A DNA stretch of 64,000 nucleotides from an uncultured Flavobacteriaceae bacterium (GCA_947493175.1 CANLQD010000003.1:868001-932000); one strand, 5' to 3'; positions 44,471 through 57,005 are shown, counted from the stretch's first letter. Translations and numbers: made by a program. The notes: generated by a model from the letters alone, not told the origin.

Positions 44471-45292
44471 CTACCAATAAGCCATTCCCAATAAAATGCT
44501 ATACCAAAAAATAGGAATCGCCTCTACCCAGAAAGAAGCAAAATAGCGAGATTGCTTTGTATTGGTGAATAGTAAAGCCATCCCTAACACAAGGCATAGC
44601 AGCGATTTCCCGATCAGCTCCATTTGGGAAACACGGTCTTTTATAAAAGTTAATAGGAACAAAACAACCAATGTAAAAACTGCCAACCATTTCGTTGTTA
44701 CTACTCCATATCGCTGCGGCAATGTCTTTAAGTCGGGAGCATCATAGGTCAAATCCCTTATTTCAAAAGGCACCAATAACACCAGCACCAACAGCAATCG
44801 CTGAACAAACTCTATAGAAACATCCCATGACAACATTTTTCCCACCTCAACAACCGGTAGGAATACCGTCACACCGGCCCAGACCAAGGCCACAAGCACT
44901 ATTTTGAGTCCACCCCAACTCCGTAAATTTTTGGTTCCCGGTAAAACCGGCAATGCATAAAGCCCCGTTAGCGCTAGTAACAATGCAATACCGAACCAAG
45001 TCTCTGTTCTTAGAAAGAATGCGAAATACGTAGCGATTAGGAGACAGCTGATGCTTAAAAATTGAATATTTTTATGATATCTATTGGCTACCTTGATATA
45101 CTTTTCGGCTTCCACTCCGTACTTCACGAAATTATAGCAAGATATCGATGCAAAAAATAGGAAAAAAGCAAGGGGGTCAGGAATAGAAATGTTCAATATA
45201 AGACCAGAACATCCAACAAGTGAAAATACGGCCAAAGCCACGTGTACACTGGCATCTAGATAGAAATCAAAAATACGCCGCAGCCACTTCAT
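44471..45292 (-). CDS. UbiA-like prenyltransferase-family membrane protein
   Basis: The 273-residue protein has eight to nine predicted transmembrane helices. RDLTYDAPDLKTLPQRYG resembles the second UbiA aspartate-rich motif (D-x-x-x-D-x-x-x-x-x-T-L-P-x-x-x-G). The first motif normally contains N-D-x-x-D; here the corresponding YNFVKYGVEAEKY lacks aspartates, so prenyl-transfer activity is doubtful. The gene is convergent to the anti-sigma gene and divergent from gcvP. Confidence 0.72.
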   Translation of the reverse strand: MKWLRRIFDFYLDASVHVALAVFSLVGCSGLILNISIPDPLAFFLFFASISCYNFVKYGVEAEKYIKVANRYHKNIQFLSISCLLIATYFAFFLRTETWFGIALLLALTGLYALPVLPGTKNLRSWGGLKIVLVALVWAGVTVFLPVVEVGKMLSWDVSIEFVQRLLLVLVLLVPFEIRDLTYDAPDLKTLPQRYGVVTTKWLAVFTLVVLFLLTFIKDRVSQMELIGKSLLCLVLGMALLFTNTKQSRYFASFWVEAIPIFWYSILLGMAYW

Positions 45293-45388
45293 TAAACAAA
45301 AGTAGCCAAACTGTTTATAACCGTTGATTTTAGTTAAAAACTTTAGTGCCGTTGGTCGATAAAGCGATAATTTAAAGGCAATTAATGC

Positions 45389-45396
45389 CTAATTTT
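45389..45396 (+). promoter_or_regulatory. Putative -7 promoter box of gcvP
   Basis: TAATTTTG, an exact match to TAnnTTTG, 25 nt before the gcvP ATG. No TTTG -33 box at proper distance. Confidence 0.45.
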
Positions 45397-45421
45397 GCAC
45401 AACTAATTCAAAATTCGCTTT

Positions 45422-48271
<2,850 letters not shown>

Positions 48272-48297
48272 GTATTTTAAAAAGTCTAACGTTTAAG

Positions 48298-48328
48298 GGC
48301 CTTTGCACACTAATGCAAAGGCCTTTTT
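48298..48328 (+). terminator. Intrinsic terminator after gcvP
   Basis: A perfect 10-bp stem (GGCCTTTGCA / TGCAAAGGCC) with a 6-nt loop, followed by a T5 run. Confidence 0.92.
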
Positions 48329-48374
48329 CATATTAGATCTATGGTTAAACGTACCGGTGGGCATCGTATTCATT

Positions 48375-48392
48375 TATTATGCATGCATAATA
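48375..48392 (+). promoter_or_regulatory. 18-bp perfect palindrome upstream of the KASIII-like gene
   Basis: TATTATGCATGCATAATA, a perfect palindrome 47 nt before the ATG at 48440. It is likely an operator for an unknown dimeric regulator. Confidence 0.4.
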
Positions 48393-48439
48393 TTTGATAG
48401 ACTACTTACTATCTTGGAGGGATACAAACATCCCCTAAT

Positions 48440-49498
48440 ATGAAAATAGCGATAACCGGCACAGGGTCTTACATTCCGGCGGTGTCTATTCCAAACACTA
48501 ATTTTGCGGAACATGAATTTCTGAATGCGGACGGCAGCCCTTTTAAACATTCGAACGGACTCATTATTGAAAAATTCGAGGCAATTACTGGCATTTCGAA
48601 GAGACGCTACGCTGAAAAACACCTTAAAACCTCGGATATCGCTTTTTTGGCAGCAGAAAAGGCCATTCACGATGCCAATCTCGACAAAGAAGAACTCGAC
48701 CATATTATTGTTGCCCATAACTTCGGTGACGTCACTAGCGAGCAATATCAATCAGATACACTTCCTAGCCTGGCCTCAAGAGTAAAGCACCTACTTCGAA
48801 TTCAAAATCCCACCTGTGTGGCATACGACCTGATATTTGGTTGTCCAGGCTGGATACAGGGAATGATACAGGCAAGCGCTTTCATCAAAAGTGGTATCGC
48901 CAAAAAATGTTTGGTCATAGGGGCCGAAACACTTTCCCGTGTAATAGACCCCCATGACCGCGATTCTATGATTTATTCCGATGGAGCCGGGGCCACAATT
49001 CTCGAAGCGACCAACGAGGGTGGTTGCATTTTAGCACAAAAAGCGGCCACGTATGCCCGAGACGAAGCCTTTTTTCTGTTTTTCGGAAAATCATATGCCA
49101 GAACAACCGATCAAGAGACCCGATACATAAAAATGTACGGTCGAAAGATTTATGAGTTTGCGGTAACGCATGTACCACAAGCTATGAAGGCTGCCTTAGA
49201 CGATAGTGGTGTAGGGATACAGGCCGTAAAAAAAATATTCATTCATCAGGCAAACGAGAAAATGGATGCAGCTATCCTCCAACGCTTCTACGGGCTCTAC
49301 GATTGCTCGCCCCCATCGGGTGTGATGCCCATGAATATTTACGAATTAGGGAACAGTTCGGTAGCGACCATCCCTACCTTATTCGATATGGTCAGGAAAG
49401 GAAAGTTAGAAAATCAATCCGTCACAAAAGGAGATGTTGTTATCTTTGCCAGCGTTGGGGCCGGAATGAACATTAATGCCATTGTCTATCAAGTATAG
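48440..49498 (+). CDS. 3-oxoacyl-ACP synthase III-like (FabH family) protein
   Basis: The 352-residue protein has the KAS III triad: Cys ~135 in LIFGCPGW, His ~269 in FIHQANEKM and Asn ~305 in ELGNSSVATIP. It condenses an acyl group with malonyl-ACP or a similar extender. It is ~30 residues longer than housekeeping FabH and sits apart from fatty acid genes, next to a methyltransferase and a glycosyltransferase, so a secondary or lipid-modifying role is more likely than primary FabH. It opens MKIAITGTGSYIPAV. Confidence 0.85.
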   Translation: MKIAITGTGSYIPAVSIPNTNFAEHEFLNADGSPFKHSNGLIIEKFEAITGISKRRYAEKHLKTSDIAFLAAEKAIHDANLDKEELDHIIVAHNFGDVTSEQYQSDTLPSLASRVKHLLRIQNPTCVAYDLIFGCPGWIQGMIQASAFIKSGIAKKCLVIGAETLSRVIDPHDRDSMIYSDGAGATILEATNEGGCILAQKAATYARDEAFFLFFGKSYARTTDQETRYIKMYGRKIYEFAVTHVPQAMKAALDDSGVGIQAVKKIFIHQANEKMDAAILQRFYGLYDCSPPSGVMPMNIYELGNSSVATIPTLFDMVRKGKLENQSVTKGDVVIFASVGAGMNINAIVYQV

Positions 49499-49562
49499 TC
49501 GTTAGTTACAAGTTTCCTATTTCGACCTCGACCGAATAACGGTTAGCACTAGAAACTAAGTC

Positions 49563-50084
49563 ATGTACGAACAAACCTATCCGAGCAAACGCTTTCAAAA
49601 TACCCTTTCGTTTCTAGAAAAACATATTCCCAAAGAAGACCCCATTTTGGATTTGGGAGTCGCCAATCCCTTCTCAAAAATCATGACCGAACAAGGATAT
49701 ATGGTAGAAAACACTTTGGGTGAGGATTTAGACATTACGTTTGATGCGGTACGGAATTCAACAGCGAAAGTCGTCACCGCTTTCGAAATTTTTGAACACC
49801 TAATAGCGCCATTCAATGTATTAAGGGAAGTAAAGGCCGAAAAATTAGTAGCAAGTATTCCTTTAAGGTTATGGTTTTCTCCTGCGTATCGTAGCAAGAC
49901 CGATCCGTGGGACCGGCACTACCACGAGTTCGAAGATTGGCAATTTGATTGGCTTTTGGAAAAAGCAGGTTGGGAAATCAAGGATCGTATGAAATGGACC
50001 AATCCTGTTAAAAAGCTAGGCATACGTCCATTCCTTCGGAGTTTTACACCGCGTTATTATATTGTTTACGCAGAAAAAAAGTAA
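49563..50084 (+). CDS. Short methyltransferase-domain protein
   Basis: The 173-residue protein has a reduced class I pattern: DPILDLGVANPFSKIM (motif I with an NP insertion), VVTAFEIFEHLIAP (acidic turn with F-E-H) and a C-terminal RHYHEFEDWQFDWLLEKAGW. It is shorter than typical SAM methyltransferases but keeps the SAM-binding half. It follows the KASIII-like gene by 64 nt and precedes a glycosyltransferase; the three may form one pathway, but the acceptor is unknown. Confidence 0.75.
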   Translation: MYEQTYPSKRFQNTLSFLEKHIPKEDPILDLGVANPFSKIMTEQGYMVENTLGEDLDITFDAVRNSTAKVVTAFEIFEHLIAPFNVLREVKAEKLVASIPLRLWFSPAYRSKTDPWDRHYHEFEDWQFDWLLEKAGWEIKDRMKWTNPVKKLGIRPFLRSFTPRYYIVYAEKK

Positions 50085-50144
50085 CGGAGCAAAACTAAAA
50101 CCCATTTTTTTCAGTTTAAACATAGAACTGACCGCCTACATACC

Positions 50145-50996
50145 ATGCGCTGCTATATTATCATACCTGCCCATAATGAGGAAGCTTTTTTGGCCGATAC
50201 CTTGGATTCCGTGCTCCGGCAGACCCTATTACCTAAAAAAGTTGTCATTGTAAATGACCATTCTACCGACGGTACCGAGGCTATTATTAATGAATATGCT
50301 ACAAGACATTCCATTTTTCAAAAAATAAACACAACTTCCTCGACCATACATATGCCGGGCAGTAAAGTAGTGAATGCTTTTAACAAGGGAAGGGAGCAAC
50401 TCGACGATGATTATAACTTTTTGGTGAAGCTCGATGCGGATATTATTTTACCTGATCACTATTTGGAAAAGATCGCTTATGCTTTTAACGGCAATCCCAA
50501 AGTAGGCATAGCAGGCGGATTCGCCTACGAACAAGATGCAGAAGGCGTATGGAAACGCAACCATCCTATGAACGACGACCACGTGCGAGGCGCCTTCAAG
50601 GCCTACTCCAAAAACTGCTTCAAAACTATTGGCGGCCTTAAATCGGCAATGGGCTGGGATACGGTCGACGAACTATTGGCAAGATTCCACGGCTATGAAA
50701 TACACACAGATGAGAGCTTAAAGGCCAAACACTTACGCCCTGTTGGAAAAGCGTATAATAAAAGGGCAAAGCTGCTACAAGGCAAGGCTATGTACGGCAT
50801 GCGATACGGTTACTGGATTACGATGATCGCTTCGCTAAAAATGGCCTGGAAACAGCGAAAAATGAACGCCTTCTTTGATAATATGGAAGGGTATCTGCAG
50901 GCAGAAAGAGAACAGGAACCCTATTTGGTCTCTGAGGAAGAGGGTAAATTCATTAGAAACTGGCGATGGAAACGTATAAAACAGAAATTTGGTTAA
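50145..50996 (+). CDS. Family 2 glycosyltransferase
   Basis: The 283-residue protein has YIIIPAHNEEAFLADTLDSVLRQT, VVIVNDHSTDGT and the KLDADIIL acid cluster of GT-A inverting glycosyltransferases, which use nucleotide sugars. A C-terminal basic region (KAYNKRAKLLQGKAMYGMRYG) is typical of members acting on lipids at the membrane. Substrate unknown. Confidence 0.88.
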   Translation: MRCYIIIPAHNEEAFLADTLDSVLRQTLLPKKVVIVNDHSTDGTEAIINEYATRHSIFQKINTTSSTIHMPGSKVVNAFNKGREQLDDDYNFLVKLDADIILPDHYLEKIAYAFNGNPKVGIAGGFAYEQDAEGVWKRNHPMNDDHVRGAFKAYSKNCFKTIGGLKSAMGWDTVDELLARFHGYEIHTDESLKAKHLRPVGKAYNKRAKLLQGKAMYGMRYGYWITMIASLKMAWKQRKMNAFFDNMEGYLQAEREQEPYLVSEEEGKFIRNWRWKRIKQKFG

Positions 50997-51322
50997 CGGC
51001 AGGGCCAATATGTCGTGCTAATTACTCGATCCATATCCGGAAAACAAAACCTCCATTTAAAACACCATCACTGGTTTACTTACATACACCTGTGGGAATG
51101 CAAGTTTTACGCATTGAACTTATCTTGAGTTCATTTAAACAATTACCGACCTTACCAATTACCACTATAATTTGAGAAGGTGCCTTTTATTGATAACACC
51201 TGTTCCAAGGCTCTTTGGAATGTGCACAAAAGCCTAAAAATTATAGACCCTTTTTGGTAAAAACGTCTAACCGTTCGATTCGGAAATAAAAAATTTCTTG
51301 AAACCGACTATACCAGAGTCAA

Positions 51323-51357
51323 GCCCTGCCCGAACTTACCATTCGGTACAGGCGGGC
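51323..51357. repeat. Imperfect palindromic intergenic repeat
   Basis: Outer GCCC/GGGC and inner CCGAA/TTCGG arms around CTTACCA. It resembles palindromic sequences that recur between genes in many Bacteroidota; that likeness is from memory. Confidence 0.5.
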
Positions 51358-51415
51358 AAAGGGGTATTTCGCCAGTTTCATCCCAACGGCCATACGGAAC
51401 AAAAATTTTGTATTT

Positions 51416-51467
51416 TACCTCACCCAGAACTGCCGAAAATGGCAGTTCTGACCTCTCCTTTGGAGAG
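51416..51467. repeat. Composite hairpin repeat
   Basis: A 9-bp stem (AGAACTGCC / GGCAGTTCT, 51426-51449) inside a CCTCACCC...CCTCTCCTTTGGAGAG frame, with a second stem CTCTCC-TTT-GGAGAG (51453-51467). The outer frame resembles the common CCTCACCC...CTCTCC-GGAGAG intergenic repeat of Bacteroidota, here with a hairpin inserted. Confidence 0.55.
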
Positions 51468-51552
51468 ATGAACCGGAAACCCAAGGCAGAGCCATGGGGA
51501 ATTATTCGGATTGAAAGGAATTCACTTTAATAGCTTCATTGCGTTGTAACTG

Positions 51553-52506
51553 CTAAAACAAGGCCGAAGCAATGGCCTTGATATTGTCCGACTTTCCCAT
51601 AGAGTAATAGTGCAATACAGGAACCCCTGCTTCTTTTAGTTCTTTTGATTGGTTAATGGCCCATTCGACCCCCACTTGCCTTACCTCTTTATTAGTTTTG
51701 CACGACTCCACCGCATCGATCAGGTCTTGTGGAAGATCGATCCGGAATACTTGGGGCAGCAGTTGCAAATGACGCTTCACGGCAATCGGCTTGATTCCGG
51801 GTATAATAGGCACATCAATGCCTATTTCCTTGGCCGCCTCTACAAACTTTAAATACTTATGGTTATCAAAGAACATCTGGGTTACGATATAGTCGGCTCC
51901 TGCGTCTACCTTCTCTTTCAAACGCATTAAATCGGTCTTCAGGGAAGGGGCCTCGAGATGCTTTTCGGGATAGCCCCCAACTCCAATACAAAAATTGGCG
52001 CAATTATCGGTTTCCACTGCATCATGAAGATACTGACCGCAGTTTAGTTTCTGAATTTGCCGTACCAAATCTATCGTAAACTCGTGTCCTCCTTTGGTTG
52101 GCACAAAATACTTTTCATCCTTCATCGCATCGCCGCGAAGGGCCATCACATTATCGATCCCCAAGTAATGACAATCGACCAAGAGGTATTCGGTCTCTTC
52201 CTTGGTAAATCCGCCACATAGCACATGGGGTACCGTGTCTACATCATATTTATGCTTTATCGAAGCACAGATCCCCAAGGTTCCGGGCCGCATACGGGTC
52301 AATTTTTTGTCCAGGAGTCCACCCCGTTCAATATACACGTACTCCTCGCGCGAGGTAGTTACATCGATAAAGGGCGGTTTAAATTCCATCAAGGGATCTA
52401 TATTGTTATACAGCTCCCGGATACTGCGTCCCTTTACGGGTGGTATAATTTCAAAGGAAAACAATGTCTTCCCCTTCGCTTTTTCTATATGGTCTGTTAC
52501 TTTCAT
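51553..52506 (-). CDS. metF: 5,10-methylenetetrahydrofolate reductase
   Basis: The 317-residue flavoprotein reduces methylene-THF to 5-methyl-THF, the methyl donor for MetH. Marks are TLFSFEIIPP at the start, GIDNVMALRGDAM, a FVPTKGG segment and DAGADYIVTQMFFD. Length is normal. It is separated from metH by 222 nt holding palindromic repeats, so it may be co-transcribed and attenuated there. It probably belongs to the SAM-riboswitch operon. Confidence 0.96.
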   Translation of the reverse strand: MKVTDHIEKAKGKTLFSFEIIPPVKGRSIRELYNNIDPLMEFKPPFIDVTTSREEYVYIERGGLLDKKLTRMRPGTLGICASIKHKYDVDTVPHVLCGGFTKEETEYLLVDCHYLGIDNVMALRGDAMKDEKYFVPTKGGHEFTIDLVRQIQKLNCGQYLHDAVETDNCANFCIGVGGYPEKHLEAPSLKTDLMRLKEKVDAGADYIVTQMFFDNHKYLKFVEAAKEIGIDVPIIPGIKPIAVKRHLQLLPQVFRIDLPQDLIDAVESCKTNKEVRQVGVEWAINQSKELKEAGVPVLHYYSMGKSDNIKAIASALF

Positions 52507-52511
52507 ATATG

Positions 52512-52526
52512 CTGAACTTGTTTCAG
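52512..52526. repeat. CTGAA-N5-TTCAG palindrome
   Basis: Lies in the metH-metF gap, 6 nt before the metF start. It matches the widespread flavobacterial TGCTGAAC-TTGTTTCAG-type repeat, from memory. Confidence 0.4.
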
Positions 52527-52556
52527 TATCTCTTCAAATCTGCAGCCCCATGTTTT

Positions 52557-52662
52557 GGGCGTTACCGCTGACGAAAGCTTTTGCTTTGTCAGGGTCGAGC
52601 TTTCGGCAGTCGCTTCCCGACCCATCGGGAGAGCTTCAACAATGCCTCTATCCCTAACGCGC
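52557..52662. repeat. Structured REP-like element with two hairpins
   Basis: A ~106-nt element bounded by GCGTTA and TAACGC as inverted ends. Inside are a 5' hairpin (CTGACGAAAGC-TTTT-GCTTTGTCAG) and a 3' hairpin (CTTCCCGA-CCCA-TCGGGAGAG). The ends and internal layout fit a dispersed Bacteroidota intergenic repeat. It is located between metH-C and metF and may act as terminator or mRNA-stability element. Confidence 0.6.
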
Positions 52663-52728
52663 ACCTTTCAATAGGCATGCTGCAAGGCCCTAAAATTTCT
52701 AAAACCTCCGAGGTCTTTATATTTAGAA

Positions 52729-55416
52729 CTAGTTATCGGCTATATTCGGCGCCAACCACTTGGTGGCCTTCTCGATGCTGATTCCCTTTCGATCGGCGAA
52801 ATCCCGAACTTGATCTTCCTTTATTTTTCCCAATCCAAAATAACGGGCTTCCGGGTTTCCAAAATAGTACCCACTGACCGAAGCTGCCGGCCACATGGCA
52901 AGACTTTCCGTTAGTTGTACCCCAATTTGCTCCTCCACCTGCAACACCTCCCAGATAGTCAGTTTTTCCAAATGATCCGGACAGGCCGGGTAGCCAGGTG
53001 CGGGCCGTATCCCCTTATACGACTCTTTGATCAATTCCTCGTTGCTCAAGTCTTCATTTATCGCATATCCCCAATGGGTGGTCCGTACCTCTTTATGAAG
53101 GTATTCTGCAAAGGCTTCTGCCAACCTATCGGCCAAGGCCTTGATCATGATCGAACTATAATCATCCAATTGCTTCTCATAGGCTGTTGCCAGTTCTGCG
53201 GTACCAAAGCCTGTGGTTACACAAAAGCAGCCGATGTAATCCTGAATTCCAGATTCTTTGGGAGCGATAAAATCGGACAGTGCATAATCTGGCACACCTT
53301 CCTTTCTTTGCAATTGTTGGCGTAAGGTGCGAAAAACGACCTTTTTTTCACCAACATTGACCTCGATGTCGTCATTGACGCTGTAGGCAGGAAAAAGCCC
53401 AAAAATACCCTTGGCGGTCAGTTGTTTCTCGGCAAGTACCGTTTTTAACATTTCTTGCGCATCCCCGAACAATTCCGTCGCCTGTGTACCAACCACAGTA
53501 TCGGTCAAGATATCCGGATACTTGCCGTGAAGGTCCCAACTTCTGAAAAAAGGTGTCCAATCAATAAACGGTACCAACTTCTCCAAGTTAAGCTCTTCAA
53601 TTACCTGAATACCTAATTGTTTAGGTTTTACAATATCAGAAGTTCCCCAATCGATTCTGAATTTATTGGCCCTTGCCGCCGCTAAGGTTTTATATTCCTT
53701 TTGAACGGAACGTTTTAAAAACTTGTCCCGGAATACCTGGTAGTCGTCTTTGACCGTTTTTTTATAACCGTCCCTAGTCTCTTTTTGCAACAGATCACCT
53801 ACAACCGTAACGGCCCTTGAAGCATCATTTACATGAACCACCGAGGCCTCATATTGCGGATCGATCTTTACCGCGGTATGGGCCTTGCTGGTAGTAGCAC
53901 CACCGATCAGCAATGGGATTTTGAAATTCTTCCGTTGCATTTCCTTTGCCAAATGTACCATCTCATCGAGCGATGGCGTAATCAATCCGCTTAACCCGAT
54001 GATATCTACCTTGTGTTCAATGGCAGCTTCAATAATTTTTTCGGGAGGCACCATCACCCCTAAGTCCACAATATCATAATTGTTGCAAGCTAGGACCACA
54101 CTTACAATATTTTTTCCGATGTCATGAACGTCTCCCTTAACGGTCGCCATCAAAATTTTTCCTGCGCCCTCCGCTTCCCCATCTTGGGGATTGGCCAATT
54201 TTTCTTCTTCGATGTATGGAAGCAAATACGCAACCGCCTTTTTCATTACTCGGGCGGACTTCACAACCTGGGGCAAGAACATTTTTCCACTTCCGAACAA
54301 ATCGCCCACCACGTTCATCCCGGTCATTAGATGCCCCTCGATAACTTCTATGGGTTTATTTACACTGGTTCGGGCCTCTTCAACATCTTCCTCGATATAT
54401 TGGTCTATCCCTTTGACCAATGCCCTAGTAATCCGCTCTTGCAACGATTCTTCCCTCCAAGAAAGGTCCACTCTGCTTTCCTTTGCTTTTCCGACCACCG
54501 ATTCGGCAAAATCCAGGAGCCGCTCCGTGGCATCGTCTCGGCGATTGAGAATCACATCTTCTACATGCTCCAACAAATCTTTCGGAATATCATCATAAAC
54601 CTCGAGCATGGTAGGGTTTACGATACCCATATTCATTCCTGCTTTTATGGCATGGTATAGGAATACCGAGTGCATCGCTTCCCTCACAGGATTGTTGCCC
54701 CTGAAACTGAACGAAACATTGCTAACACCGCCGCTCACACTACAATGGGGCAAATTCTCGCGCACCCATTTGGTGGCTTCAATAAAATCAAGAGCGTTGC
54801 GTTTGTGCTCTTCCATTCCGGTTGCAACCGGAAATATATTCAGGTCAAAAATGATATCCTCTGGCGGAAAACCCACTTTGTTGACCAAAACATCATACGA
54901 CCGTTTTGATATTTCTAAACGTCGCTCGTAGTTATCGGCCTGACCTACCTCATCAAATGCCATCACGATTACCGCGGCACCATATCGTTTAATAAGTTTG
55001 GCCTGTTGTATAAATTGTTCCTCCCCTTCCTTAAGACTAATGGAATTGACCACGCATTTACCCTGTACCACCTGAAGTCCGGCCTCGATGATATCCCATT
55101 TAGAGCTATCGATCATAATAGGCACCCTAGCAATATCGGGTTCGGCAATAACAAGGTTCAGGAATTTTACCATCGCTTCCCTACCGTCGATCAGGCCATC
55201 GTCCATATTAATATCGATGATCTGCGCACCTCCTTCTACTTGTTCCCTGGCCACATCAAGCGCCTCTTCGAACTTTTCTTCCTTTACCAATCGGAGAAAT
55301 TTCTTTGAACCTGCTACATTGGTGCGCTCCCCAACGTTGATGAAATTGCTTTCCGGGGTCACTACCAAAGGTTCAAGCCCTGATAACTTTAGGTATTTAG
55401 GTTTTGCTTCACTCAT
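52729..55416 (-). CDS. metH: Methionine synthase, cobalamin- and activation-domain part (MetH C-terminal)
   Basis: The 895-residue protein holds the folate-binding ([14 protein letters not shown]), cap, B12-binding ([10 protein letters not shown]) and SAM-activation ([16 protein letters not shown]) domains. It transfers the methyl group from methyl-THF to cobalamin and, with the N-terminal subunit, to homocysteine. In most bacteria these are one chain; the homocysteine-binding domain is the separate gene at 55694. The start overlaps the stop of the small ABM gene by 1 nt (TAATG). Ends at the REP-like element. Confidence 0.96.
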   Translation of the reverse strand: MSEAKPKYLKLSGLEPLVVTPESNFINVGERTNVAGSKKFLRLVKEEKFEEALDVAREQVEGGAQIIDINMDDGLIDGREAMVKFLNLVIAEPDIARVPIMIDSSKWDIIEAGLQVVQGKCVVNSISLKEGEEQFIQQAKLIKRYGAAVIVMAFDEVGQADNYERRLEISKRSYDVLVNKVGFPPEDIIFDLNIFPVATGMEEHKRNALDFIEATKWVRENLPHCSVSGGVSNVSFSFRGNNPVREAMHSVFLYHAIKAGMNMGIVNPTMLEVYDDIPKDLLEHVEDVILNRRDDATERLLDFAESVVGKAKESRVDLSWREESLQERITRALVKGIDQYIEEDVEEARTSVNKPIEVIEGHLMTGMNVVGDLFGSGKMFLPQVVKSARVMKKAVAYLLPYIEEEKLANPQDGEAEGAGKILMATVKGDVHDIGKNIVSVVLACNNYDIVDLGVMVPPEKIIEAAIEHKVDIIGLSGLITPSLDEMVHLAKEMQRKNFKIPLLIGGATTSKAHTAVKIDPQYEASVVHVNDASRAVTVVGDLLQKETRDGYKKTVKDDYQVFRDKFLKRSVQKEYKTLAAARANKFRIDWGTSDIVKPKQLGIQVIEELNLEKLVPFIDWTPFFRSWDLHGKYPDILTDTVVGTQATELFGDAQEMLKTVLAEKQLTAKGIFGLFPAYSVNDDIEVNVGEKKVVFRTLRQQLQRKEGVPDYALSDFIAPKESGIQDYIGCFCVTTGFGTAELATAYEKQLDDYSSIMIKALADRLAEAFAEYLHKEVRTTHWGYAINEDLSNEELIKESYKGIRPAPGYPACPDHLEKLTIWEVLQVEEQIGVQLTESLAMWPAASVSGYYFGNPEARYFGLGKIKEDQVRDFADRKGISIEKATKWLAPNIADN

Positions 55417-55697
55417 TATTGATAGTGCAATACGTTAGGAAAAGGTTCGTAAAAATGATGCAGTAGTTTTTTCCATTCCCGATATTGTTCCGATTGCCGA
55501 AATCCGATTTCATGATCTTCCAGGGTTTTCCAATTGACCAATAATAAATATCGATTTTCCTCCTCTATACATCTTTTTAAGCTATGCGAAACGTAGCCTT
55601 TCATGGAGGAAAGAATGGAAGTCGCCTTTTCAAAGTTTTGTTCAAAATCCAAGGAATGTCCAGTTTTTATGTGCAAATCCGCTACTTCCAGAATCAT
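55416..55697 (-). CDS. Antibiotic-biosynthesis-monooxygenase-like small protein
   Basis: The 93-residue protein has the dimeric alpha-beta barrel pattern of ABM-type proteins: [22 protein letters not shown], a central [10 protein letters not shown] strand, [19 protein letters not shown] and [13 protein letters not shown] proteins are monooxygenases or stress-linked binders. It is fused into the metH operon by overlapping stops and starts (ATGA and TAATG), so it has been kept with the pathway. Why is unknown. Confidence 0.82.
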   Translation of the reverse strand: MILEVADLHIKTGHSLDFEQNFEKATSILSSMKGYVSHSLKRCIEEENRYLLLVNWKTLEDHEIGFRQSEQYREWKKLLHHFYEPFPNVLHYQ

Positions 55698-56704
55698 ACC
55701 ACAACATTTTGGCGCCCTATCGTCCGTGGCTTGTAATCCTTGACCAAGTCTGCGATTGCAGTAATGTGCTCGGGGGTGGTTCCACAACACCCTCCGACAA
55801 TATTTACCAGATTTTTTTCTACATATTCGGCTATCTGGGCAGCCATTTGTTCTGGTGTCTCGTCATAAGCTCCAAAAGCGTTCGGCAAACCGGCATTCGG
55901 ATGCGCAGAAACAGCGTATTCGGTTCGGTTCGATAGGACCTCTAAATGAGGCACTAACTGACTGGCGCCTAGGGCACAATTGAAACCTACGGATAGCATC
56001 GGAATATGGGAAATCGAAATCAAAAAAGCCTCCGCTGTCTGTCCCGACAACGTTCTTCCTGAAGCATCGGTAATCGTACCACTTACCATGATGGGCACGT
56101 CAATGTTACGTTCTTCCTTTACCTCCTCTATCGCAAACAAAGCAGCCTTTGCATTAAGCGTATCAAAAATGGTCTCCACCAAAAGAATATCTACCCCGCC
56201 ATCTAATAAAGCTTCTACCTGTTCTTTATAAGCAATTCGAAGTTCATTGAATGAAATGGCCCTAAAACCCGGGTCGTTCACATCGGGAGACATGCTGGCC
56301 GTCTTGTTGGTAGGCCCAATACTGCCGGCCACAAAACGCGGTTTATGGGGCTCCTTGGCCGTGAAATCATCCGCTACTTTTCGCGCTATTTTTGCCGATT
56401 CGTAGTTAAGCTCGTAAACGAGTTCCTCCATATGATAATCCGCCATGGCAATGGTGGTTCCAGAAAAGGTGTTCGTCTCCACAATATCGGCTCCTGCTTC
56501 AAAATACTTGGCGTGTACGGTCGCAATAGCATCGGGTTGGGTCAACGATAGCAAATCGTTGTTTCCCTGTAGTGGATGTTCCCAATTCTTAAAGCGTTCG
56601 CCTCGAAAGTCGGCCTCCTGAAATTTATAACGTTGTAGCATGGTACCCATGGCACCATCCAATACAAGAATACGTTCTCTTAAGATGTTTTGAATCTTGT
56701 TCAT
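55694..56704 (-). CDS. metH: Homocysteine S-methyltransferase domain (MetH N-terminal)
   Basis: The 336-residue protein is the zinc-dependent homocysteine-binding subunit: [15 protein letters not shown] at the start, [13 protein letters not shown], and zinc ligands in VGFNCALGA and [13 protein letters not shown] (Cys-Cys pair). It accepts the methyl group from methylcobalamin on the C-terminal protein. Separate MetH halves are a known arrangement in Bacteroidota. The gene is first in an operon under a SAM-I riboswitch and is coupled to the ABM gene. Confidence 0.95.
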   Translation of the reverse strand: MNKIQNILRERILVLDGAMGTMLQRYKFQEADFRGERFKNWEHPLQGNNDLLSLTQPDAIATVHAKYFEAGADIVETNTFSGTTIAMADYHMEELVYELNYESAKIARKVADDFTAKEPHKPRFVAGSIGPTNKTASMSPDVNDPGFRAISFNELRIAYKEQVEALLDGGVDILLVETIFDTLNAKAALFAIEEVKEERNIDVPIMVSGTITDASGRTLSGQTAEAFLISISHIPMLSVGFNCALGASQLVPHLEVLSNRTEYAVSAHPNAGLPNAFGAYDETPEQMAAQIAEYVEKNLVNIVGGCCGTTPEHITAIADLVKDYKPRTIGRQNVVV

Positions 56705-56811
56705 TGATCAATTGCTAAATACCCACGTTGCCTTTATTGCCCAACATGTGCTTGTGTTGTGTTATTTTCCGAATGATACCAAGTAAGGAAAGAAGCGAAG
56801 AAACGCTTTAT

Positions 56812-56946
56812 GTTATCTGCCTAGTTACCGAGATAAACCCGGAACGGGTAGAATGTAGCACCTTCTCAGGTCCCGACGGGCATCGGAATAAACCAAAGGG
56901 TTGCTAAGGCTTCAAAGGGTCTAATCCCTCCACCTTTCTTGATAAC
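56812..56946 (-). ncRNA. SAM-I (S-box) riboswitch upstream of the metH operon
   Basis: The minus strand reads AGTTATCAAGAAAGGTGGAG, GGATTAGACCC, then TTTGAAGCC..AGCAACCC, later GGTGCTACATTCTACC, and ends CAGATAAC, which pairs with the opening GTTATC (P1 closing helix). These match the conserved S-box core including the GGUGGAGGGA and GCAACC segments and the GGUGCUA strand. High SAM would turn off metH. Downstream, a weak 5-bp stem AAGCG/CGCTT (56793-56808) followed by a pyrimidine stretch may serve as part of the expression platform. Confidence 0.93.
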
Positions 56947-56974
56947 TGAATTCAGGTTTTTAATGAACTGGTTA

Positions 56975-57005
56975 CAAAGTAACGTCACCTGCTGTTTAAA
57001 AACAA
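56975..57005 (-). promoter_or_regulatory. Putative promoter of the metH operon
   Basis: On the minus strand TTG at 57003-57005 and TTACTTTG at 56975-56982 (one mismatch to TAnnTTTG) are 20 nt apart, just upstream of the riboswitch. Confidence 0.35.

Larger units (their letters stand above)
50997..51552. other. Gene-free stretch with palindromic repeats
   Basis: About 550 nt between convergent genes. I see no credible gene, and the right half contains the two repeats listed separately. No promoter is obvious. Confidence 0.6.

Noticed and set aside
45374-45390. AGGCA-N5-TGCCT stem before gcvP as a glycine riboswitch
   Set aside because: The gap is too short and no conserved glycine-aptamer core is present.
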